Part shown: positions 36,002 through 47,376 of the stretch, piece by piece
How positions within the stretch are numbered: the stretch's first letter is position 1
Layout: each line of letters starts with the position of its first letter
Origin: Helopsaltes ochotensis
Lineage: Eukaryota > Chordata > Aves > Passeriformes > Locustellidae
Direction: 5' to 3'
Assembly (NCBI GenBank): GCA_013400155.1
Contig: VXBM01000276.1
Coordinates: forward strand, 737,484 to 801,483
DNA: 64,000 bases
The notes under the pieces: model-generated
Told to the model about the DNA's origin: nothing
The model's database searches: none
Seen by the model: only the letters and a program-made list of their open reading frames with translations
Translations under genes and position numbers: made by a program

Positions 36002-39000
36002 TATGACCATAGCCCCACATTTTGGTTCCATGCTGGCTGTAGCAGGTGTTGAGCTCACTCACTGTGTTTTTGGTCTGTTATTACCTGCCAGATTCTACAA
36101 GGGCTGGGTTGGAGGCCCATCTCATCCCTCTAGTCCCTATTTATGGAGTTCTTTGGTGCATCTGTTGATTATTTGCTGTTTAGGACCGAATACCTTGGCC
36201 TCTGTGAGTCACTGCTGTGCTGGTGTCCCTTGGGAAGGGTTTGTAGGTCCCTGCCCAGCTGGCCCAGGCTATGTCCAGCACTGTAAATCAGTGCAGAAGC
36301 ATTAAATAAGTTCTTAGGAGATCTGCTATGTCAGCCCAAGCAGGTTATGAAGCTGTGGTACTTCTTTTCATGAGAAAAGCTTTGAATGAGCCAACTTGTC
36401 CTGCTGGCCTTCAGCCTTCAAGAGCTGAGCTTAAAAACCTCCTGACATGGATTGAGGTGGCCAGAAGCTCTCCTTGGCTGTCTCAGTTCATTTGAAAGGC
36501 TCTAAACCTCTTGCAACTGAAATGTTTTTCTTGTAGTTGATTATAGCAACAATTATCTTTACCATTTTGTACACCCTGGATAGTCTGGAAGGTGAATTTG
36601 TGCTGATTTTATGGTAGAATCAAAAGGCAGCTTGTCCTTTGGTGTACACATGGTGCTCTTCCCATTCATTCCATTAAGTAACTGTTGTGTTATCTCCCTA
36701 CCTACAGAACTTGAGAATTGGCTCTCAGGGATTTTCATAGCACTTCATTAATGCTTTGAATTTAGGGAGGGGAAAGCTTCTGTAAAATATGGTCTGAGCA
36801 GCTGGATGCTCTTTGCATCTTGGCCTTGGAGATCGCAGAAATAAACAGAAGGAAAATATAAGTGGGGAGGAGAATGTTGTTGATTTTACCCTGTTAAATG
36901 TGGCCAAGTCAGTTAAGTAATTGTTTTTTAAAAAAGTTCTGAGTAAGAGAGCAACTTAGAGAGCTGAAAAAATTCCAGGCTTTGGGTCTTTGCCTTTGCA
37001 AACAAACCCTTTTGCAACATCTGCACGTGGGGAGGTCGTGGGGTGGTTTTTACACATGATTACGTGAAATGAGGCATTGGCTGAGCCCTGTCAATCCAAT
37101 GGTGCCTTAATGCCATGGGCTGGAACAGCATCCCCAGGTAGTGTTTCAGCCCCCAGGTAGTATATCAAACAAGATATAAAAATAAATAAATATATTTATT
37201 TTTCATCATTTGGGAAAAAAAAGAAAGCAAGCCACTAGGATCTGATGTAGCTGAGCAAATTGACAGATTTCTGTTCATCTTGGTAATTCTTTTTGCAAAT
37301 TAAATGACCATCTAGAACACAGAATGCTTGTTAATTAGATTGGGACAATGCTTGCTGCATTGAGGTGGGGTCTAATGAAACGCATCGCTGGGTTTGGGTA
37401 AGTGGTGTTGTTTGTCCCTCAAGTTGAATTTAGGTGATAATTGTTCCATAGAACTGGAAGTATTTGCTGCCTCCAAGTGTAAACCTTTCAACAGGCTCAC
37501 TGAAATCAGCTGAAATAAAGCAAATAATCTCATTTTCAGACTTGATTTCCCTTTATGAAGTGCCACGTTTCTCTTTGCAGACCTCAACAGATGTTGCTTA
37601 TTATTCGGGTTTGACCCAAAGGAAGAACCAAAGGGTTCAAACAGATAAAACGTCATTACAAAGAGCAGCCACCACTCTTTATTTATTAGTTGACTACTTA
37701 AAACTCACATTAAATGCAATGAGTTCTACTCAGCCAGAGAACTAAAATACTGGTTAAAACATTTGACACTTTGTATTTTGCCTCATTTGGGTAATTATTT
37801 TTATTACATTCTTTTTTTTTTTTATGGTCACTGAACAGTTTTGCTTTTCCCATTGTTGCTAAAATTATGAATTGGCTTGAAAAAGTTGTTAATCCTCTCT
37901 CCAGATCTTGGCATTGAACAGTAATAACTGAAAAATCATCTCAGAATAAAAGTAATATGAGTTGAGAAAGAGTTGAACTTTCTTTCCTGTGGTCACCGGC
38001 TGTTTGGTGGGACCATCCAGAGCACAGCAAAGGGATGGAAAAAACTGATCTGATACTTCCTTATCTTGGAGGGAACTTTTGGGTTGATCTTTATACTCAA
38101 ATGACTCACTGGATTTGTTCAGTCAAGGAACTAACATGGAAAAGAGAAGGAAAAAATCCAGCTAGAGCTGCGTTGCCCATCTCTGAGAGCAGCCAAGAGG
38201 GGATGCAGAGGTGCTCCAGCATGGCTCCAACGGGGATGTAGCCTCCAAGGGCAGGAGGGGAACCACCAGCCTCGCTGAAATTAAAAACTTAGGCAAAATT
38301 AGGGTCTTCTCCCACTGCAAAGGGGAATCTGGCCCAAATTCTCCTGAGCTGGTTGGTTTGTGTCAGAACCTCTGATGATAACTGAGGGAATTTCTCTGCT
38401 GCACCACTTAATGCCACGCCACTGCACAGCTATCCTCCCTCTGTGTAATGAGATTTGTGGCCCTATAAAATGAAGCTAATACAGAGGTTTTTTGAAGGAA
38501 TCTGGGAGGAGATGATGATCTGCAATGGATTTGCTTTTTCTTAGGTATCAACAACCCCATCCAATATGGTTTTGCTTTATTAAACCATCCAGGGCAGCAT
38601 TTGTTGAAACTGCAATGTAGGATTTTGGCCAGACTCTGCAGATCACTGTTTCATTTACAATAAAACCCTGATTCCATTTTTTTTTTTCAGGAATAGACAT
38701 AGCGTGTGGATTATGTGATGCTTTTGGCAGGTTTTTCAGGGCCTTTGTTTAAACTCTGCTGAAACGCTGTGCCGGGGAGTGATGTCAAGGCTGCCTGATG
38801 GATCAAGCAGACGTGGAGTCCTGTGCAAGCACTGCACATATTCCAGGGCCTGGGCAGAAATCACAGAGGGTTGTGTAAAACTGGTGTAAACCTTGGTGTT
38901 TTTGGGGAAAAAGCTTGGAAAAGCTCATTTGTGGGCTTACTAACAGAAATAATATATTAGAGATTATCTAGTTGACCTTAAAAGAGACCTTTTGTTTTCC

Positions 39001-39445
39001 ATTGCAACAGGAGGAACATTTTAGGTGCGTGTGTTTACTAGACTGGGAAATTATTTCCGTGGATGCAGCATTGAGGAAGGACATAAATTCTGTCTTTGCT
39101 CATCAGAGCAGTTTTGTGTTCAGTTTTTAGGTTTAGGTGACCAATGCACTAGCTAACCTCAATGCAAAACAAGTTATCAAGGGGCCTAAATTAGTTTTGC
39201 CAGATCTCCCAGTGCACATTTGTGTTTGGAGCTAAAGTTGGCCTCTCCAGAAGATTTATGTGCTAAAGTTCTTCTTCCACTAAAAAATGGCCTTCAGCTT
39301 CCCAGAGGGATCTCACAGGCCCTGGGGCTCCTCCTGTGATAAATGTCTTGGAAATTAATTGGGGAGGGGGTGAGGATTATGAAGCAAGCAGACAGTGCTT
39401 GCTTCCAGCTTTTTCTTCTGGATTTGTTTTCCGGATGATGTCTTG

Positions 39446-39533
39446 TAGAATCACAGAATGGTTGAGGTTGGAAGTGATCTCCAAAGTTCATCTGGTCCAA
39501 CATCCCTGCAATGAGTAGGGATATCATCATCGG
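39446..39533 (-). mobile_element. CR1 3'-tail fragment
   Basis: GTAGAATCACAGAATGGTTG followed by GGTTGGAAGTGATCTCC and CATCTGGTCCAACATCCCTG. It is the reverse complement of a CR1 tail, truncated after about 90 bases. Confidence 0.85.
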
Positions 39534-39572
39534 ATGCAAAATTTTGAGCCAGAATTAGAGTCAGAAAACTTC

Positions 39573-39862
39573 AGAGAATCACAGAATATGCTGAGTTGGA
39601 AGGGATCCACTAATACCATTGAGTGTAACTCCAGACCCTTCACAGACACAGGCCCTGCACAGACATTTCTAACGATCCCACACTGTGCTTGAGAGCGTTG
39701 TCCAAACACTTCCTGAGCTGTGGCGACCTTGGGACCGTGACCGCTCTGTGGGGAGGGGGAGCCTGTTCAGTGCCCCATCACCCTCTGGGGAAGGAACCTC
39801 TTCCCAATATCCACCCTAAATGTCCCTAACACAGCTCCAGCCATTCCCTCACATCCTTTCTA
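39573..39862 (-). mobile_element. CR1 3' fragment, separate insertion
   Basis: A second tail (AGAGAATCACAGAATATGC... GTTGGAAGGGATCC) is followed by CACTGTGCTTGAGAGCGTTG, ACCGTGACCGCTCTGTGGGG and CCAATATCCACCCTAAATGT. It lies in the same orientation, only 40 bases after the previous fragment, and is of a different CR1 subtype. Confidence 0.8.
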
Positions 39863-41672
39863 ACTCTCTGATTATTGGAAAGAAAGTCTGAGGAAAAGCT
39901 TCAGCTCTTTTCCAAGAAGAGCTGATAGAAATCTGAATTTATTTTCAGTTACTCCACACGAGGCATCTTCAGAGTGAGCATTCAGCAGTGTAATCCCTTT
40001 CTCAAATATGGAAGGAGACAAAACCTGATGTTTTCTGGCTCTCCAGCTGGAAATGGTTCATTTTTGTTCAGCTGCTCTAGCATAATACTCCAGAATTACT
40101 GGAGGAGCAGTCTCTGCCTGCCTTGGCTCCAGCCCAGCCTTTGCTGGTTCCCTGCTCCCACCGTGCTCCGCTGACATTCCCAGCTGTGGCACTGCTGGTC
40201 ACCCCTCACTGCCTCATGGAGCTTGAGGCCTCCAGCCCTCTTTGGGCCCACTTGTGGCAAACAAACTCTTAAATCTGCATTTTGTCTCTGTAATTAAGAT
40301 CTAAACTCCTGCAGGCTGTGTTTAAGAGGGAGAGCAGGCCATGCCCTTTAGCACCAGGAAGCAAAAATCCATGAAATGTGACCCAAGAGTGAAACTCTTA
40401 GGGCACAAAGTAAAGGAATAAGTGATGTTCTCCTCTTTGCTACTCTGCACCAATGGGTGTCCCTATTTTAGGGTTTCACACTTAATGGAGGAGGAAGTGT
40501 AGGATGTGGGGAAACTGCAAGTATCTCTGTGTCCTTAGTCATCGGCACGTGCTGAGTTTATCTTTAGAAAGCTCCAGTGGCTCCTCCCTGGCATCAAGAG
40601 TCAGCTACTTTCATGCTGTGACCTTGAATGCAGATTAGGATGATTTGGTTGCACCCGTGGTGCTCATCAGGGGCGATGAAGGAATTGAGATCAAGCTCCG
40701 CTGGGTGGTCATTGCAGGCAGGGGCCTGGGGAGATGCAGGGATTCCCATCCTTGCCAAGAATGTTTTTGTACAAGAAGATGATTCAGTGGGATCTCCCTG
40801 GGTCAGGAGTTGAAGGATGCACATCCACAGGTTCCCTCCATCCAGAGAGCAGGGGGAGAAAGACCCGGGGTGACCAGGAGAAGGGGATGGTGAGGGATGG
40901 CGTGGGTAGTTGTTTAAATTGTTTAAAATCCCTGTGTTTGCTGACAAATCTGGGACTTGGAAGTGTTTATGTTGTTGAGAAATATTTCTTTGGACTGTTT
41001 TGATTAGGAACCATCTGACACCCCTCTGCCTTGTTGCTTTGGATAATTAAAAAAACCAGCAGGCTGGCTGCGGGTTTGCAGCATCCCTGAAGTGGGATAA
41101 TGGATGGTGTGAAACTCACTTTTGTTCCAAGTTTTGTGCAGTTGAGGGAGAGCAGCCGATGGTCCCGCAGTCAAGAGCTGCTGGAAGAGTGTCCACAGAG
41201 CCAAAAATGACACAATCACTTATTTTGGTGAATGTAGAGGAATAGAAACCAAGTGTGAAATCTTGCTGTGGATCTCTGGATGCTTACTTTTTTCCTTGCT
41301 TGATTTTGAAAGATAAAATCGGATTGTAAAAACTGGGAGCTCCTGAGTAGTGCTGAGCACTAAAGAAATGAACCTTGAAGGGTCATGTCCAGTGATAGAG
41401 ATCTTGCTGGCAGGTTACATCATATACAAGTAAATTGATGTATTCTGATTTTTACAGCAATGAGTTCTTGTTGCAGGAAGAACCAATTATATAAAAATTC
41501 CCTGGATTTTATCAGGGAGACTCCCATGACAGTAGTTTTGGCAGAAGGAGATTTTTGTACAGAAGGGTATCATTATTGCTATGGTTTGTGAGATTCCTGA
41601 CCTTGCCCTGTCCTGTTTGCATTCCCTCTTCATATTAATTCCTGGATTAAACCCTTAAGTCCAAGTACATAC

Positions 41673-41728
41673 ATAGAATTGTTTTGGTTGGAAAAGACCT
41701 CTAAGATCATTGAGTAGACCAATTGTTA
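41673..41728 (-). mobile_element. Short CR1 3'-tail fragment
   Basis: ATAGAATTGTTTTGGTTGGA, AAAGACCTCTAAGATCATTG and AGTAGACCAATTGTTAG match the tail of the subfamily seen at 58.9 kb. Confidence 0.75.
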
Positions 41729-42654
41729 GACCTCTACATTTCCCATTTTCCATGTCAAATCATAAATGGTTTCCCTGTGACAAAAATACAGCCTTGGATG
41801 GCTTCAGGAATGTGGATTTTGAACAATCAGGGATGTCCAGAGGAGGTCTGGTGCCTGCATGGAGTCCTTCAGGTTGGATAAGCAGTTTGTAGAGACTTCA
41901 GTGCAGCTTCTCGGTATCAATCCACATCCATTAATTCTGGGCTCCAAGATTTTCACCCACACTCACGATGTCTTTTTTGACTTGGAAATTCAGTGAAGAG
42001 CAGTCAACAACTCAAAGTCTTCAGGTCTAACTGATGTGTTCTGGGAGGGAGGACACTCCTCAAAGTAAGAAGGTCTTGAAACTGATTGGGAAAGTGGCTT
42101 TCCCCAACAGCTGCAGGTACTACTTAATTTGTCAGCACCGTTTTCCTCTTTGCACAAGTGTCTGTGTTTACACAACTGAGTTTTGTTCTGCAAACCTGTG
42201 AGGGCTGATTAGAGACTGTCACCTTGCCAGGAACTGCGGCTTTAGGGAGTAAACATCCAGTGCCAATAGCAGAGTAAATATCAGGTGCTTTTCCAAGGAT
42301 TTCTTCCTCCTTCTGACTCCTCCCCACCCTTAAAAGCACGGAAAAAAAACTCCTTCATTTGTATATCTCTGAAACTGATGACATTGCTTGGCTTATTCTA
42401 TAGTAATTTGTATGATTTCATCTTGACAACACTAGAAAGTTGACTTATTTTGCCAAGAGAAAGTGTGGGAGGGAGGAGCTGCACTGGAAATAAGGAAAGC
42501 AATGGGAAATTTCTACAACTGGGATGCCTGAATGCAGAAAATCAGGTTCCTTTGAATACCCTGGTGTTAGGTTTCTGATGCTGGATTTATGTGCTGAGTT
42601 GGCTCCTCCCAATGGCATGTTTTTACCCATTGAACTTAACTCTGCAAGGGCCGG

Positions 42655-42775
42655 TAAAAGTGGTTTAATTTTTTAAAAATTAAATTCTGAATTTTGAATG
42701 TGTTTACACTGAATTTTAATTTTTTTTAAAGTTTAAATGTTAGCATTTTTTTAACTGAATTTGAAATAAAAAAAG
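42655..42775. repeat. AT-rich stretch upstream of an acceptor
   Basis: Repeated TTTTAATTTTTT, GAATTTT and AACTGAATTT words occur within 160 bases of the exon at 42808. It is simple sequence, possibly acting as an extended pyrimidine-poor branch region. Confidence 0.5.
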
Positions 42776-42807
42776 TTCACTAGAGTAATCATTAACATCT
42801 GTTTTAG

Positions 42808-42897
42808 GTGAAAGAAGAAATGCTGTTTGAGGCCCTGGTGACCAGGAAGACAGTGACGGTGGGAGAGAAGCTGATCTTACCATACAAATTGGCAGAG
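42808..42897 (+). CDS. MYO9A: MYO9A coding exon: LVTRKTVTVGEK segment (90 bp)
   Basis: The acceptor is CATCTGTTTTAG|GTG and the donor GAG|GTCAGT. Thirty codons are encoded, phase 0 at both ends, starting VKEEMLFEALVTRKTVTVGE and continuing KLILPYKLAE. This is the myosin segment (L-x-x-(R/K)-x-(I/V)-x-x-x-x-E-x-(I/V)-x-x-P) that precedes the long helix beginning in the next exon. The class IX RKTVTV wording is clear. A symmetric 30-codon exon; it sits between a 7.4-kb and a 20.3-kb intron. Confidence 0.96.
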
Positions 42898-44063
42898 GTC
42901 AGTACATGATGGTTGTTACTAAAAGGCAACTCTTGGAATGGTTTTCAATACTTTGAGATGTACACTCAAGAGTTTCTTTCAGTTCTTATTTATTTATGTC
43001 AAAATAATGTAGGAGAAGCTAATGGGTGTCCTAATCTAGGAAATGATTGACTTTTCTTCTGTTCCATTCCTGGAAGGCAGGTTTGTACTTTACTCTGATG
43101 GTTTGTAAGTGCTTTAATGACTTGTGGTTGTGTGAGAGTTGTCCAAAGCAGAGCTGAGTGTGTGTGTGGGTGCGGGTGTTCATCTCCAGACATCATTCTT
43201 TAAGCTGGAGCACTGATTCCGTGGCAGAGTGCTGACCCAGGATTCCAGGAAATTTCTACTGCCTTCTTGAGTGCCTGTGTTAGTGGTGGTTCTTGTATGG
43301 CAGAACCTGCAGATCTGCAGAGGAGATTCCCAATAGCTTTTCCTCAGACCCCTCACAACCTGGGCCCTTTTAAACTACTACTTTGGAGTAGTCACTACTC
43401 CATCCGCTTCTCTCAGACTCCAGTGGAATTATATGGGATGTAAATGGGATTTTCAGGAATTCTGAATTCTATCCTATGGCTGCTAAGGAGAAACAAAATT
43501 TTTCCTCTTATATTCTTCAAAATGCGTAAGTTCTGTTCTCCTGAACAAGTCTCCTGACTTGTTTTGGCTGTTTCTGCCTCTAATCTTCCCATATGCCCCA
43601 GATGAGGAGTACTGAGCGTCACACCACGCTTGGTCCCTCCATTCCCTCTTGTTGTAGGGTTGTGTGAGAATTTACAGCACCTTGAATCTCGAGAGCAGCC
43701 TGTTGTGTCACAAATAAGTAAACATGTTGTGTTGTCACTTGGGGTCAGCTGGAGATATTTTGACTCCTTTGTCCTGGGGGGGAAAAAAGTATCTTTTCTC
43801 CCACTTTGAGGGTGTGTTTAAGCTCAGTAACTGTCACTGAGCTTTAATCTTCAGAAGTGAAGTGTTGCCTTTGTGCAAAGGTGAAATGTGCCCTAACAAA
43901 GGGCACGCAAGGGCTCTCACTGGGTCTTTGTGATGGACATTTAATCAATGTGGTATTTCTACTTTTTTCTTTCATCTTGGGCACAGACATTAGAAAAATG
44001 GCTAGAAAAGTTTAAAACTGAGCTGTAACTACCCTTTTGCTGGAGGGTCCTTAGAATAATGAT

Positions 44064-44606
44064 ATCATAGAGTGGACTGGGTTGGAAGATGATCTTGTCC
44101 CAAGCTCTGCCATGGGCAGGGACACCTGCCACTGGACCAGGTTGCTCCAAGTCCCATGCAACCTGGTCTGGCCCCATCCAGGGATGGGCCAACCACAGCT
44201 TTTCTGATCAACCTGTGCCAGGGCCTCCCCCCCCCACAGGAAACAATTTCTTCCCAATATCCCATCTAATCCTACTCTCTGTCAGTTTGAAGCCATTCCC
44301 TCTTGTCCTGTCCCTCCAGACCCTTGTCCCAAGTCCCTCTCCAGCTCTTCTGGAGCCCCTTTAGGCATTGGAGCCTTCTCTTCTCCACGCTGAACAATCT
44401 CAGTTCTCTCAGCCTTTCCTCACACCAGAGCTCCTCCATCCCTCTGATCACCCTAGTGTCTCCTTTGGGCTCTCTGCAGGAGCTCCAGGTCCTTCCTGTC
44501 CCGGGCTCCAGGGCTGGGGCAGCTCTGCAGGTGGGGTCTCACCTGAGCAGGGCAGAGGGGCAAAATCCCCACCCTTGACCTGCTGCCCAACATCTGTAGT
44601 GTGTTG
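44064..44606 (-). mobile_element. CR1 LINE 3' fragment
   Basis: ATCATAGAGTGGACTGGGTT tail, then CTGCCATGGGCAGGGACACC, CCATCCAGGGATGGGCC, TTCTTCCCAATATCCCATC and CAGGTGGGGTCTCACCTGAG, in reverse orientation. It includes an eight-or-more C run within CAGGGCCTCCCCCCCCC. Confidence 0.88.
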
Positions 44607-45570
44607 ACACAGATGGGGACAGTCTTACCTTCATGCTGTTTCTGTTGAGTTGGAAGACGCCTCTTTGGAACTAGAGTGGCTCAGCATGAGTTTCTCAAAT
44701 GCTTTTCCAAATGTTTTTGGTGATATGGCTGCTCCCAAATCTCAGGTGTTCTCTTAGGAAGGTTTATCACCAATATCAGTAGAAGAAAGGAAAGATCAGG
44801 GTGTGGTGGCTGTGGGGTAGACGAAGGAGCCAAGGCTCCTTTGGGAATGGTTGATGTGATTGCCTTGACAAAATCACATCAAGAAAAAGAAGCTGTGAAT
44901 TGTGCTCCTCCTGTGCTTTTTGTTCATCCTCCTTAATCATCAGCACCCTGACCACCCAATTTAATCCAGCAGTGACCTTGCTCTGGGAGCATGTTCACTG
45001 CTCACAGAGCAGAATTTGGGATGCTCCAATTTGAACCTACCCATGATAAGAGGCCTTCTCCTGGTCTTCCTCTGGCTCAGAGAGTAGGAGGAGTGACTTA
45101 AATTCTGATCTGTCTGAATCAGGAAGGAAGAATGGGATTCATTTGACATTTTGGGACTTCACAAAGATGTCTGATAGTCCCCACTCGTGACTCACTGGAC
45201 TGTTGGGAATCAACGGGCTGATTATTCCTGGGTATTTAACAAAGGAGTATTATAGTTGGCTCCAGTGGATGGAGCCATTGAGGGTTTGAGGATTTGCAGA
45301 CGTGGGTCTCCCACCACGACCTCTGTAGCTCATGGGCAGCTGCCTTTCCTGATGGATACAGCAGTTATTTTATTCTTCAGATGCCTGTGCGTTTTTTCAT
45401 AGCTTGGTGCACTGAAAGTTTCAGTGGAGTTTGTCTGAAAAAGACTGCTCCACAGGCTGTCAAAAAAAGCATTGCATAATGTCACTTTGGCATGTCTGTG
45501 CTTCTTCACACCATCAAGAAGAGCAGGTTGGATCTACCTGCAATCTTCAGGTACAAGAGAGATGACAGAT

Positions 45571-45684
45571 GCTACATCCGTGGAAATGTCCAAGGCCAGG
45601 TTGGATGAGGCTTGCCCTTGGTAGGGGATGGACTGAGATGAGCTCTAAGGTCCCTTCCAGCCCAAAGCATCTGGGATTCCATGT
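45571..45684 (+). mobile_element. CR1 3' fragment
   Basis: GGAAATGTCCAAGGCCAGGT, GGATGGACTGAGATGAGCTC and GGTCCCTTCCAGCCCAAAGC, then a decayed tail. Confidence 0.8.
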
Positions 45685-46395
45685 AAAAAGCTTGAGATTT
45701 AAATTTGGGATGGGTTTTGAGCTTTGATGAGGTTCCCATGTGCATCTGCTCCACTCTGGAAGGTTTCACTTTCTATGCTTGGCACAGGGGCTGACATTTG
45801 CCAATCCCTTTCATCAGCGTTGGAGTATGTGGAGATGACAACTCCGCGCAGAAATGCTTTTCGTGGTTGTGGAATGTGATCATTCCATAATCCCAGCTTG
45901 GCTCCTGAGGGATTTGTCCCCTCAGGGTCCTGCTGTGACAACTGTCACCCCCCTTAATAGTCTTGAATGGGCAGAGTTGGCCTGAAGGGATCCTTCCCTT
46001 TGGGATTTTGGAGGCTTCAGAGCTGAGACGGGAGTTTTATTTTCCAAGCCAAGCCTTTTCTCTTCCCTTTTCCCGAGCTGCAGCCCCGGAGCGCGTGGAG
46101 AGACCGCCTTTGTTGGATTAGCAGTGATGTCACATTCCTGGCTGGCTGCGCGCTCCTGCCTTCTTCTTGTGCACTGATTGGAAACACAGTCCTGTGGTTT
46201 GGGGCTTTTTTTTTAAAACCAGTGGTTTGAACACTTGGCAGCTCGCTTGAAGCATTCTCCTTCAGTTATGAATTGATACCAGACTGACTGTTCTGACCTG
46301 GTTCTGTTCATCTCTGCTTTGGGTAAAGCTACGTCTTTTATTCTGCCATGTTTGGAGTAGAAGGTACTGCAAAGTGGGGACGACTTGTGGATGGA

Positions 46396-46775
46396 CATCA
46401 TGGGATCACAGGTGGGTTCGAGTTAGGAGGGACCTTAAAGCTCATCTCATTCCACCCCTTGCCATGGGCAGTGACACCCTCCACTATCCCAGGTTGCCCC
46501 AAGTACTGTCCAGTCTGGCCTTGGACACTTCCAAGGGTCCAGGGGCAGCCACAGCTTCTCTAGGCAACCTGTGCCAGGGCCTCTCCAGCCTCACAGGGGG
46601 GAATTCCTTCCCACTATCCCATCTAACCCTGCCCTGTCGCAGTGGAAAGCCATTCTCCTTGTCCTGGCACCCCAGGCCCTTGCCCCAAGTCCCTCTCCAG
46701 CTCTGCTGGAGCGCCTTTAGGCACTGGAAGGGGCTCTCGAGGTCTCCCTGAAATCTTGTCTTCTCCCAGCAGTTG
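46396..46775 (-). mobile_element. CR1 LINE 3' fragment
   Basis: Tail CATGGGATCACAGGTGGGTT, then GCTCATCTCATTCCACCCC, CTTGGACACTTCCAAGGGTC, CCACTATCCCATCTAACCC and the TCTCCAGCTCTGCTGGAGCG block, in reverse orientation. Confidence 0.87.
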
Positions 46776-47021
46776 GAAGCCTGCAGTGTTGAAGGAGAAG
46801 CTGCAACTGGCAACCACCTTCTCTCTGTTTATTCATACTCCACTTCCTCTCAGGGCTTCCTCTTCACGGCTTTGCCCCAGGAGTTGAGTTGGGCTTTTCC
46901 CTTGGGAATAATATGCCATTTTAAAGTTAGGCAGAAATATTGACTTTATCGACTCTTCATTTCTTTTAATAAAGTCAAGACTTTTTGATTCTTGCCCACA
47001 TATAATTATTCTGCTGGATGA

Positions 47022-47376
47022 TCTTGGAGGATCCAAGGACTGGATTCCAGTGCCTGAAGGGGGCCTACAGGAAGGCTCCAGAGTGAGTTTTTACACGGGC
47101 CTGTAGTAAAAGGACAAGGGGGAATGGCTCCAAACTGAAAGAGGGGAGGGTTAGATGGGATATTGGGAAGGAATTCCTCCCTGTGAGGCTGGAGAAGCCC
47201 TGGCACAGGTCCCCCAGAGGAGCTGTGGCTGTCCCATTTCTGGAAGTGTCCAAGGCCAGACTGGACAGTGCTTGGAGCAATCTGGCCTGATGAGAGGTGT
47301 CCCTGCCCATAGCAGGGGGTGGAATGGGATGAGCTTTAAGATCCCTCCCAGCTCAAACATTCTGTGAACCTTTGAT
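47022..47376 (+). mobile_element. CR1 LINE 3' fragment
   Basis: GGAAGGCTCCAGAGTGAG, GGGTTAGATGGGATATTGGG, GGCACAGGTCCCCCAGAGG, GAAGTGTCCAAGGCCAGACT and TCCCTCCCAGCTCAAACATT with a short tail. It is inverted relative to the copy 250 bases upstream. Confidence 0.87.

Larger units (their letters stand above)
35366..42807 (+). other. MYO9A: MYO9A intron (7,442 bp)
   Basis: GTAAGG...TTTTAG boundaries. It contains a minus-strand LTR relative (about 35650-36001) and CR1 pieces at 39446-39533, 39573-39862 and 41673-41728, all minus. AT-rich sequence (42655-42775) lies just before the next acceptor. No further gene was recognised. Confidence 0.92.
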
